From Numida meleagris (taxonomy: Eukaryota > Chordata > Aves > Galliformes > Numididae): a stretch of DNA of 64,000 nucleotides. The notes beneath the pieces were generated by a model that saw nothing but the letters and a program-made list of their open reading frames with translations, was not told the origin of the DNA and ran no database searches. Positions 51,701 to 59,170 of the stretch are shown one piece after another. The DNA lies in contig NC_034424.1 in assembly GCF_002078875.1 (NCBI RefSeq), positions 9,500,247-9,564,246 of the forward strand. Reading direction: 5' to 3'. The position numbers and the translations under genes were made by a program. Each line of letters opens with the position of its first letter. The first letter of the stretch is position 1.

Positions 51701-54700
51701 TCATAAATATGGAAGTAATGCTCCCCACTTGTGAAAATACACTTATTCATCATATGACAGTTAAATACTAGAATTAAAGACAAGCAGTGTCTCCCTATCT
51801 CACTCAGGTCAAGCAACCGCGAAAAAAATTATTGAACACGCACTGGAAAAGTAGGGAGCACTCTCAAGATTGTTAGCAGTGTAGTAAACAGAAGCTAAGA
51901 AATAAACTGCAGGAAAAGTAGAATCCTGTTCGACACAGTAACAGTGATAAGCAGAAAAGCTGCCATTTCCAGCTATCTACAGCTCCCAGTAACTAAAAGC
52001 AGCTAAAAGTCAGTGCAAACTAACGAGTGAGAGCCGAGTAACGCTGCCACTTTTCAACAGAAACATCATGGGGAAAAAATAAAGGAAAATATAAGCCTCT
52101 TTCCTTTCTACATACTAAATTCCACAGGAAAATAACTAACTACACAAAATGTAGATTTTATTACTAGGAACACCTGATTAACACTATTTCAAAAATTAAT
52201 ATTTAAATTTGAGCTGAAGATAAGTATTCTCTTATAAATCTGCCAGCATCCAGGCATTTTGCATAGCATTAAAGTATTGAATGTTCACGTGGCAATATGT
52301 TTCTAAACTCTGCAGTTTAAATTTGGAGTTTTAATTGCATGATTGATGCTTACATTAATTAATTGCAAAGTGTATGCTAATTGTTTAATTGGTTGCTTGA
52401 TCTATATAGATCATTTTTTGAATTAAATGAGTTGATTTACAAAGTTTATTGATTGGATGTGACAATGAATTATTTCGCTGACTACCTGATTTGCAATTTT
52501 CTCAATTAATTCACAAACCTTTGGTTGCAACTGTGCTTTATTGAGAGTGCTTAGTCCAGGTGATCTATAAGCATCTTGTCACGACTAAGATATTTATTAC
52601 ATAAAACAGGTAACAATGATGTGTTGCTATTAATGTGTGCTGTACATTTGCTAACAGAAAGGTAACGCAGCCGTGTTTGTCACTGTGAATTTTTTAAGTC
52701 ATGCAATACTATTAAAGAAACTTTCATGAGTCTCTGGACTGCTCTGAAGAACTCAAACGCTGCTGCAGAATTAATTTTTAACTTCAAGAGCACTTAAGTG
52801 ACTTTTTGGAAACTGATGAAAGCTGGCACTGGTGACAGAATTCATACAGCAGCAGGACTCTGAAACAAACAGAGGAAGCATACTCATGTGGGAGATGGCG
52901 TGCTTCTCATTGCTGCAAGTCTTTTCAGGAACAAGAGAAGCAGAAGAGGTTGTGAGTAACAGATGCAGCTGATCCTGCCTGGGTTGTGAGAAGTGCCTGG
53001 CATGATTTCCAGGTCCTTCTCTGATTCTATTTGGATTTCTACAAATACAAACACAACCCTGCGTGCTCATTCCGTCCAGTCCAGCATAACTTTGAAGCTA
53101 CCCCCCGTCACGAGACCCTCCAGTCTGAACAGCTGCCCGCTGCCTGCCTTCCCACAGCTGTGATCTGGGCCTTACACTGCTGATTTCCTAACCTATTTGC
53201 TTGACAGAATTCTCCTCTGTGCAGCCTGGTGTGCACTTAAAGCTCTGTATAAATCAAGCTAACATTTTCATTTGGTACTTGATCCATTTGCATAATTCTC
53301 ATTAAACCCAAAGGGACATACAGCCATGCAGGCAGCAAATGATGCTCAGTGTGGCCTCAAAGCGATTCAAGTGCCAAAAAAGGTGGTGGTGATACCAACT
53401 TATCTTCCACCAATTATACTGAAAATACATAATGTCTGTTACATCTCATAAATTTAGGGGGTTACAGATGTCCTCAAATATGGAGTGCATTCCTGAACAT
53501 TAACACAGATTGAATCACAACTCTAAGATCGACTTATTCTGATGAGAATTCATCTACAGTCAAATCAATCCTTGCTAAAGGACAGGGCAGTCAGCAATGC
53601 TCAACAAACAAACCAACCAAAGATGGAAAAAATAACGAAGATGAGAGAAATAATTAACAGCTACACAAGAAAAACTTCTTGGAATCTTGAGGCTCTACCC
53701 CTGTCTCAGAGCATTTGCATCTACATTCTCAATTACTAATGCTAGACCGTTTTGGGGAACTCATGACTCTGTTATTTATTTTACTATTTCCATCCTGAGA
53801 TTTGATTACATCAGACAGCCTCCTTGGTGATGATCACTCTCTGACACATCATAACACCTTATCCTCCAAGGCAGACAGTGAAATCCATTTCCTCCCATTG
53901 CTGACTTTTGCTGGGGGCAATTATATTTCATGCAATACTACTCCCTGGCATTGTTCCATTTGAAGTATGCTGTGCTCCTGAAAAATAAGCGTGTCCAAAG
54001 ATTGATATTAGCAGTATCTTAGTAATTAAAAAATAAACTAATAATACACAGGGGACACTCTTGAATCTATGATATAATGAACAGAAATTATTAACAGCAA
54101 CTGAAATGGCACCATCTGCAAATAATTGTGTATTCCTTCTTCACTTAAAAAAAAAGAGACCAAACCAAAGAGCTTAACCTCCAAAACATCTCATATGTCC
54201 ATTCAGAATTGCTAAGACAAGTCCTATATCTGAGGCAACAATATCAATGAAACTGAGAGGTTGCTTTCCTGTGCTGCCCTATTTCTATTCACTGGAGATG
54301 AACAGAACCTCAGGATCCTACAGAAGGGCAGCTCAAGAGACCTCTCTGCACCTTCCCTTTCCAATTACAACCGTGCTACAGCGGGAAAGAGGACTACTGA
54401 GCAGGACACCAGAGGAAAAACATTCATCAAACATTCCAGGAACAATGCAAATGTGAACAACTGCCCGGCTTATACAAAAACATCAATCCAAATGGTTACC
54501 CTTCTTTGCACCTGAGAAGTCACCTGCTCATAGCTTTTACCAATAACTCTATAATAAACTATTTTAAGGGGCTTTTTACGCTCTAAGATCCAGCAGAAAA
54601 TATTTCCTTGCGTTTTACAGAACTGTTCTAAAAGCAAAGTTACTCAGAGCAGTAGGTCTGAAGCACCTGCATTACATACTCCTTATGCCGGCAACCATGA

Positions 54701-55482
54701 TGAACTAACAGAGCTTGCTCAACAATCTTAGTTCTCCAGCCTGACAAATCCGAACCATTATTTAGTCACAAAAAATTCAGGGGCAGAGTTTTTTCACGCT
54801 GAAGAGGTGGTAAGCAATGATTATCAAAGATTCTCTGTGAATCTAGAGGAGGATTCCTCAGTGACAGATAACAGAGGTGCAATGCGGGTATGTTCTCTCA
54901 AAACAAACAGAAGGAGGGACTTACTGAGGAGTACAACGCTTTATTTGACACCCTTGCGATCTTAGCCATTAAGAACAGTACAAGAAAATAGATGGGACAT
55001 AGAACATGCCTCCATGATGCCAGAAGAGATTGGTTTTATACTACTTTTACATAGAACATTTTGAAAGTATAATTCATTTACGGCTCTACGGTTTCATATG
55101 CTTGTCATTACACAGCACCCAGTAGTTTAATTGAAAGAGAAATGGATATAGATGTACGTGTATTTCTCAAAAGGAAATACAGAGAAATGTGTAGGTGGTT
55201 TCTCTAAGATTTATCTACAAGAATACTGACATGAAAATTTATTTCATTATGCAAAAATGCTGCAGAGGAGAAAATCAGAGATCAAGAGGTAGTAAAGAAA
55301 GAACATTACTTCAGTTTTGGTTCCCGTCCCTCACTTGTATATTGCCAGCATATTAGTCCAATCAGGTCATGCACCTTGGCATTTGCTATCGTCACAACTG
55401 TCATGGGCTGCAGTTTGTCTTGGTTTGCATGCAGTGGGAGGTAGACATCAATTTTTTTGGTTGCCGTTGTACCAACATGGCC
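6581..55482 (-). CDS. MAPKAP1: MAPKAP1 (SIN1), mTORC2 subunit; eight 3' coding exons, 5' end outside window
   Basis: This is the span of the spliced coding region visible here, joining 55310-55482, 51234-51410, 43688-43797, 28046-28153, 21788-21928, 17033-17170, 8198-8295 and 6581-6706 on the minus strand (1071 nt, 356 codons plus stop). SIN1 is an essential mTORC2 subunit: with RICTOR it holds the complex together, its CRIM domain presents substrates such as AKT, its RBD binds Ras, and its PH domain binds phosphoinositides and restrains mTOR. Each exon reads as SIN1 with only scattered substitutions from the recalled human protein, every junction is GT-AG, and phases chain without a gap, so no internal exon is missing. 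By human numbering the part covers residues 167-522; residues 1-166 and the promoter lie beyond 64000. Gene order known from amniotes places PBX3 upstream and GAPVD1 downstream; neither is visible here. Confidence 0.97.
6707..8197 (-). other. MAPKAP1: MAPKAP1 last intron (1.5 kb)
   Basis: This GT-AG intron separates the last two coding exons. Apart from GC-rich stretches near both ends, it holds a long AT-rich island (about 6940-7480), listed separately. No repeat element or RNA gene was recognised. Confidence 0.9.
6940..7480. other. Candidate conserved noncoding element in last intron
   Basis: Over 500 bp of AT-rich sequence with many homeodomain and POU-like motifs: TTTGCATACTC, CAGCTAATC, GGTTAATGC, TTAGCTGGTTAATATGC, TGATAATCACATAG. 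The transition to GC-rich sequence on both sides is abrupt. No open frame. It reads like a deeply conserved enhancer, which alignment would have to confirm. Confidence 0.4.
8198..8295 (-). CDS. MAPKAP1: MAPKAP1 coding exon, PH domain strand segment (residues 449-481)
   Basis: The exon is 98 nt with a TATCTTTGCAG acceptor and a GTGGGT donor, ending in phase 0. It completes Ser449 and reads [20 protein letters not shown] then [12 protein letters not shown], identical to recalled human. Lys464 in HDYKHLYF, the third reported PIP3-binding residue, is present, so all three basic contacts (393, 428, 464) are conserved in this gene. Confidence 0.98.
12560..13140. other. Candidate conserved noncoding elements, paired AT-rich islands
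   Basis: Two AT-rich islands flank a short GC-rich core (12760-12880). They hold motifs such as ATTAATATTGG, TTCATTAAATTAG and GAATTAAAACATC. A short frame on the plus strand (12667-12915) has no recognisable homology. Regulatory function is inferred from texture only. Confidence 0.3.
13771..13806. repeat. Three tandem 12-bp units, TGCCCCGAGCNC
   Basis: Three adjacent copies differ only at the eleventh base and lie in a small GC-rich block. It is a short slippage-type repeat. Confidence 0.8.
13860..14340. other. Candidate conserved noncoding element
   Basis: Almost 500 bp of AT-rich sequence without open frames, with homeodomain-type cores (CACTTAATTG, TTTAATTTAC, GGCAAATTAG) and GCCATTACCCC. 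No mobile-element hallmark was seen. Confidence 0.3.
17033..17170 (-). CDS. MAPKAP1: MAPKAP1 coding exon, PH domain middle (residues 403-449)
   Basis: The exon is 138 nt with a CATCTCAG acceptor and a GTGAGT donor. It completes Gly403, gives 45 codons and ends with one base of Ser449. It reads [20 protein letters not shown], then [19 protein letters not shown] and VEEKSP. It is nearly identical to recalled human (Glu for Asp in IDSELL, Val for Ala in DLVEE). Lys428 in WIKQKP, reported as a phosphoinositide contact, is kept. Confidence 0.98.
17171..21787 (-). other. MAPKAP1: MAPKAP1 intron (4.6 kb)
   Basis: The intron has a GC-rich block at 17640-17950 with chance overlapping frames, and otherwise mostly AT-rich unique sequence (for example 18370-18960, 20340-20700 and 21120-21720). 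No gene, RNA or mobile element was recognised. Confidence 0.9.
21788..21928 (-). CDS. MAPKAP1: MAPKAP1 coding exon, linker and PH domain start with T398 site (residues 356-403)
   Basis: The exon is 141 nt with a TTTTGCAG acceptor and a GTAAGT donor. It begins with a variable linker ([11 protein letters not shown], versus SRADGVFEEDS in recalled human), then matches human through [19 protein letters not shown] and [16 protein letters not shown]. The RLRFTT motif carries Thr398, a reported AKT/S6K phosphorylation site that tunes mTORC2, and Arg393, one of three basic residues reported to contact PIP3. It starts the PH domain (roughly residues 376-486). The linker change is the largest local difference from human, with the same length. 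Confidence 0.98.
21929..28045 (-). other. MAPKAP1: MAPKAP1 intron (6.1 kb)
   Basis: GC-rich blocks (22130-22390, 22890-23070, 23400-23490, 24640-25270) alternate with AT-rich islands (22390-22880, 25270-26200, 26700-26870, 27440-27660). The island at 25270-26200 is the largest and has no open frame of note. No gene or repeat family was recognised. Confidence 0.9.
25270..26200. other. Long AT-rich island, candidate conserved noncoding sequence
   Basis: About 0.9 kb of continuously AT-rich, unique-looking sequence following a GC-rich block. It includes CAATTAATTACATAC, CTAATTTTAATATATTAAG and CTAATTACTATTTAATG, dense in homeodomain cores. It could equally be neutral AT-rich intron. Confidence 0.25.
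28046..28153 (-). CDS. MAPKAP1: MAPKAP1 coding exon, in-frame skippable cassette in the RBD (residues 320-356)
   Basis: The exon is 108 nt (36 codons), entering after one base of Gly320 and leaving after one base of Ser356, so skipping preserves the frame. It reads [18 protein letters not shown] followed by [17 protein letters not shown]. Acceptor is TATGTTTCAG, donor GTACGT. In mammals the isoform often called mSIN1.2 lacks residues 321-356, which is exactly this exon, so the architecture for that isoform is present. Skipping would remove the C-terminal half of the Ras-binding fold. This is one of the more divergent exons compared with recalled human (Cys for Ser after DLD; STLEF for SAWEF). 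Whether skipping occurs cannot be seen from DNA. Confidence 0.97.
31831..31861. repeat. CAA repeat running into a 21-base A tract
   Basis: Four CAA-type units lead into A21 at 31841-31861. It could be a plus-strand retroposon tail, but no element body or flanking duplication was recognised upstream. Confidence 0.8.
32355..33215 (-). mobile_element. Fossil CR1-type LINE reverse-transcriptase fragment
   Basis: Read on the minus strand, broken frames give the order of a CR1/L3-type RT. Near 33070-32960 there is LDFQKDF (for LDFSKAFD); then a segment corresponding to SGVPQG; a degenerate catalytic box CAVDTK at about 32779-32796 (for FADDTK); [21 protein letters not shown], corresponding to FNKGKCKVL; and after a frameshift [11 protein letters not shown] with AVRKTNRTL near 32560-32500, ending with YLKKD and ATKM. 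On the plus strand the block also resembles the CR1/L3 repeat familiar from amniote genomes. Stops, frameshifts and lost catalytic residues show an old dead copy, truncated at both ends. Exact family (CR1 versus L3-like) is unresolved. Confidence 0.85.
41971..41992. repeat. A22 homopolymer
   Basis: Twenty-two A residues follow a pyrimidine-rich CTCCCTCCGTCC. No retroposed gene body was recognised upstream. Simple repeat. Confidence 0.9.
42653..42679. repeat. T27 homopolymer
   Basis: Twenty-seven T residues sit at an abrupt boundary between GC-rich sequence (42490-42650) and AT-rich sequence. If a tail, it would be the A tail of a minus-strand insert ending at 42680, but no element was identified there. 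Confidence 0.9.
43688..43797 (-). CDS. MAPKAP1: MAPKAP1 coding exon, Ras-binding domain first half (residues 283-320)
   Basis: The exon is 110 nt with a CTTGCAG acceptor and a GTGGGT donor; it completes Ile283, adds 36 codons and gives the first base of Gly320. It reads [20 protein letters not shown] followed by [16 protein letters not shown]. This is the first part of the RBD (about residues 279-353), including the basic KRRKGSQ segment. Changes from recalled human (SMK for [10 protein letters not shown] for EILLKAV, RGS for KVS) keep charge and length. The upstream intron is 7.4 kb and the downstream intron 15.5 kb. Confidence 0.97.
43798..51233 (-). other. MAPKAP1: MAPKAP1 intron (7.4 kb)
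   Basis: The intron contains a 253-codon open frame on the plus strand in GC-rich sequence (44723-45484, judged chance), a G/C-rich plus-strand frame at 47370-47497, and the perfect hairpin at 48089-48150. The rest, including 46810-47280, 48160-49600 and 49800-51050, is mostly AT-rich unique sequence with no recognised gene. Confidence 0.9.
48089..48150. repeat. Perfect 20-bp inverted repeat with 22-nt loop (hairpin)
   Basis: The arms at 48089-48108 and 48131-48150 are exact reverse complements (arm begins CAGGCTTTCATAG). The 22-nt loop itself starts with the 10-bp palindrome CAAAGCTTTG. Flanks do not extend the pairing. It could be a palindromic remnant of a small DNA transposon, a microRNA-like hairpin, or chance. 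The perfect arms argue for recent origin or selection. Confidence 0.9.
51234..51410 (-). CDS. MAPKAP1: MAPKAP1 coding exon, CRIM acidic loop and start of Ras-binding domain (residues 224-283)
   Basis: The exon is 177 nt with a TTTCTTTCAG acceptor and a GTGAGT donor. It supplies the third base of Asn224, 58 whole codons, and two bases of Ile283. It reads [20 protein letters not shown], then a segment with [16 protein letters not shown] and ending KQSLFVR. The acidic stretch EDDGEVDTD corresponds to the projecting CRIM loop that binds the basic substrate surface in structural work on fission yeast Sin1. The only clear changes from recalled human are at the end (GLAAKQ for GLTSKE). It spans the CRIM/RBD boundary. 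Confidence 0.98.
51411..55309 (-). other. MAPKAP1: MAPKAP1 intron within the CRIM coding region (3.9 kb)
   Basis: The intron is mostly AT-rich and unique. Its notable content is the strongly AT-rich, motif-dense island at 52140-52740. No gene, RNA or repeat family was recognised in 52750-55300. Confidence 0.9.
52140..52740. other. Candidate conserved noncoding element with PBX/HOX-type motifs
   Basis: The island contains TGATTGAT at 52340-52347, which matches the PBX-HOX composite site TGATNNAT, and TTGATTGG near 52449. It also has ATTAATTAATTGC, GCTAATTGTTTAATTGG, CTCAATTAATTC and a 16-bp palindrome TGATCTATATAGATCA at 52398-52413. There is no open frame or mobile-element hallmark. The motif density is the highest I noticed in the window. 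A regulatory role, perhaps for the neighbouring PBX3, is inference. Confidence 0.45.
55310..55482 (-). CDS. MAPKAP1: MAPKAP1 coding exon, CRIM domain first half (human residues 167-224)
   Basis: The exon is 173 nt. It starts in phase 0 after a CAG acceptor (reads [18 protein letters not shown]) and ends with two bases of an Asn codon before a GTAATG donor. It includes the block [19 protein letters not shown], nearly invariant in vertebrate SIN1. This is the first half of CRIM, the ubiquitin-fold module that recruits AGC-kinase substrates to mTORC2. Differences from recalled human SIN1 are mostly conservative (for example ANQDKLQ for SSQDRLL). It is the most 5' coding exon found; the expected preceding exon, ending in FNEYSKFDGK, was searched for by eye up to 64000 and not seen. 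Confidence 0.97.
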
Positions 55483-57338
55483 CTGTTGAGAAAATACATT
55501 TCATTAGAATGTACAAAAGCATGACAGCGCTAGCACAAAATCTGGTACGCAGAGTTCTCTTCACTAACAAGACCAAAATACTCTGCTACGACTTAAAATT
55601 GAGAGAAGTTCGAATGCTTAGGTTCTGATTCATTTACTGCTGTTTAATGTTATCTGCAGGAGCGATACCAAAGATTTGGCAAAGGTTTTGTTGATTTCCG
55701 TAAGTCTGAACTTCACTACAAGATTCCACATTCTTGCAGGAAATCACAGAAAAAAGAAAACCTCCCACACAAACTAACACGCCTGGCTGCAGATACAAAC
55801 GAACGAGACGTGAACCCGAGGCTCCGAGGTGTGAGCAGCCGAGCAGCAGGAGCTGGCAGCGCCGCAGGCACCGTGCCCACAGGCCAGGCAGCGGCGTGGG
55901 CAGCGGTGTGGGCAGCAGCTGGCACAGACCTGCCACAAAGCTGCGCTGCAAGCACGTGACTAAGAGCAAAGCGACGCTTGGTCTCTCTTTGCCGAGAGAA
56001 CCGATCACATCTACAGCTGAAATCTTTTGAACAGAAAAAACATGGCATGTTCTGACACCCCCCGGAAAAGCACCCCTGGTGTAACTGTGTGTCTCCATCT
56101 GCACACATATAGAGGCCCTGAGAGAAGAAAATATCATTAGAATTATACACCAGGAGTATTAAGTAACAGAATAAAAGGATCCAATACTGTAAATCTACAA
56201 TGAGAGTATGAAACGGAGTTAAATGCCATGTGCTAATTTCAATATATTGTTAAAAACCATTTGATCCCTCAGTGTGATTATAAATCAGAGAAATAATAGG
56301 AATTTAAAGATTAGAGTTATTCATACTAGCACAGCTAAAAGTATTAATTAAATCCATTCAAATATAATTGTTGTTTTATTTTAATAAAGCATTTTTGTAG
56401 TGCAGCGACTTCCCCTTCCCATGTGGTTCAGGTACAGAAGAAATCAGGTTTACTCATTTAAAAGAAAACGTCAGCTTTGCCCCATCTTCTGTGGAATTCA
56501 CCGAGCACTGCACCATGCTGCTCCTCTGGACAAGGAGGACTCACCACGGGCAATTCATACACAGACTGGGATTCCAATCGCTCTTTGAGCAAGGGGAGCA
56601 GCACCAACAGTGCCACAACAGACAAGTGGTCAAAAGCATTATGATCTTCAGAATCTTGAAAAAAACCAACAGAAGCCGAAGTCTGAGATTTAGAAGCTGA
56701 TTAGAATTTCTATTAATAATGAGAACATTCGGTGTCACATTAGGTAAGAAAAATCTGCATGGCCTATAAACACATGGGTCATGTCTTGGGCTGATCAATC
56801 ACTAAGCCGAAGGGCTGGGAGGAAATCTCTATTACAAACGGATGTGTTTTACTACAAATTGATTATATTTGTTCTGAAACAGCCTTAGAAGTCCAAAGCA
56901 CCAGGTTACGGTTCGCAGGACAGAACGAATCCATTCTTAGCCTGATTGTGCAAAATATTAATTGTGCAGAAAGTCCCACAGAGCTCAATTACCACCTGTG
57001 CCAAGCTTCTCAGGCCTGGCTCGGTAGGCGGTGGGACCGAACAGGGCAGAGCGGGCTATTAGTCTTGGTGACGAGTCAAAGACCCGGTCACAAAGGATTT
57101 AACTTGTCACAACATGTGGAGTTTATACCGTGCTTACAGTCACTTCAGGAGGAGGGACCATTCAGAACCTGATTAGGGACACTACTAGAAGTGTAATTAC
57201 GTTTTTCTCCTAACTAAAAATGGTATTCCAATGTAAATGGCTGAGGAGACCCAGAAGATGAAGTGCGATTACCTACACTCAAAAAGGCAGCAGCAAACTT
57301 TATTAATAGATCCTGTATAAAATTCAATGGAAAATCTA

Positions 57339-57545
57339 TTCAGGGCCAAGGGCCTTACTATTTGGAGTTTCCTTAATAGCTTCCAATAAATCTGGGAAGC
57401 ATAAAGGGGCCGTTAAATTAACATTTTCCTGATCTGTCACCTGTGGCATAGTTAATTTGTCAAAAAATTCTTTTAGCTTGTCACTGGACACTGTATATTC
57501 TGACAAATGAAGTCTGGAATAAAATTGACAAAATATCTCGTTAAT
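57339..57545 (-). mobile_element. Fossil L1/Tx1-type LINE ORF2 fragment (start of reverse transcriptase)
   Basis: One minus-strand frame is open for 69 codons to a TAG at 57336-57338. It begins INEIFCQFYSRLHLSEY, continues LKEFFDKLTMPQV, and ends PDLLEAIKETPNSKALGPE. This is the characteristic order at the entry to the L1/Tx1 RT: an I...F..FY..LY segment, a variable linker, an L.EI..AI segment, then the GKAPGPDG box, here degraded to SKALGPE. Beyond the stop the reading continues briefly as IFH..LY. RTE- and CR1-type linkers read differently, so L1/Tx1 is the best fit. The element is a short dead fragment. Upstream and downstream parts are not recognisable. Confidence 0.7.
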
Positions 57546-58809
57546 TTTCTAGGAAATCACAAATCTGATTCCATTAAGCTTTTATTGTTAGCAATGTTAT
57601 ATTCCGCCAATCCTTTAAAGAAGCCAAGAGTAACTGCAACACACACAAAACACACATAAATCATAGAAAATTCTCTTAATATTTTCATTAACAGATTCTC
57701 TTAAGACTACCTAGCACTTCCCTTCCAATCTTACAACAATTTTAGCTTGCTGTATCCACAGCATCTTCAGCTCACCACTCCAAGCAGGAACAACGTTTTA
57801 TCATCAGCCACGTAGCACAGCAATTCACACGCACACACGGCCCAGCGCGGCACAGGCAGCCCTGAGGCAAACGAGTGTGGGTACCACTTCCCCAGCCACT
57901 GCTAACGGGTGTGCACGCCACCGCTTCCCTTCGCTCCCTGCCTGCAGAGCCCTGTGTGTGGCTGGCACCCCGGAGCCCGGCAGCGCGGCACAGCCGTCCT
58001 TGCTGCTGCTGTACATGAGCTGCACACAGTTATGCCCGTTATTTGCGATGCCTGAAAAGCATCATCTTCTGAATTCACAGATTTTGTTTTCTTCTTTTCA
58101 TAACTTTAATTAGCAGATCAATGCGTATTTTTGCACTTTGACAATTAAACATGAAAGCAGCAGCAGCTACGGTAAGCTTAGGAGAATTATGGCCATTAAT
58201 AAATAAACTTCTGAAAAAAGATAATGGCAGTGGTATTTGTCGGGCTAATTAGAAGAAGCTAAGTGGCACCACAGCACATATGCACATTGCTGCCTCCAGA
58301 CATGAGAGTGAAGAATATGATAGGTAAGTCAAATTATGAATTTTAATAGGTTTTCTATTTGTATTTGTAAGATGTAATGTTTAATTATATAAACAGTGGA
58401 TACGGTTATGACAGGAAAACCGCATACAGAACGACCTTCAATTGGCTACGTATAGTTATAGAAATATCTGACATTAAAAAACGGTCTGTAATCAAATATG
58501 CTTTAAGTGCAAACAGAATAGGTGAAAAAAAAGATACAGATTTCAACTATCAACTCTTCAAACACAGGAAGTCTTTCTAAGACTTAAACTTTTGCTTACG
58601 GCCCCTGACAAAACGCACACCCCTCTCCAGCTCCAGGTGCCTCGCACCCCGGCCAGGTCGCCGCGGGGCCCTGGTGTCACTGCAGCCGAGCAGGGAGATG
58701 TCCCTCACAAGGACAACTCATCCTCAACGCGCCTCTGCAGTGCCCGCATCGCGGGCAGGTAACGAAAGTCATTGAGAAAAGCCTGACTGCTGCGCCCTTC
58801 TCGCTTCTG

Positions 58810-59170
58810 AGCTGTTTTGCTGCACATCACAGTGGAAAATTAAAACAAAGTCCATAAACATTTCCTAGAGAAGAGTGATTAATTTTCAGCAATAATAATT
58901 TACTGCATCTTCCCGTACAATAGAGTTCTGTGACTAAATGTTATATCACTTTAAGATGAGATGTTCTAATGATATAATGCAAAGATTTTACTGAATCATT
59001 ATTTAGTGGGAGTCATAAAAACCTCCAAAAATTAATCTTTCATGCACATCTAGCTTATCCAAAGTTAGCATTTAATTAGATGGCCTTGGCACAAATGAGC
59101 TTACTACTTTATTTGCTCAATCAGTATATGTCTCTTCAGTAATTATAATTAATTCCAGTCATTGACTCAC
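58810..59170. other. Candidate conserved noncoding element
   Basis: An AT-rich island with GTGATTAATTTTCAGC, GCATTTAATTAGATGG and CAGTAATTATAATTAATTCC, bounded on the low-coordinate side by a GC-rich block. No coding frame or repeat hallmark. Confidence 0.3.
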
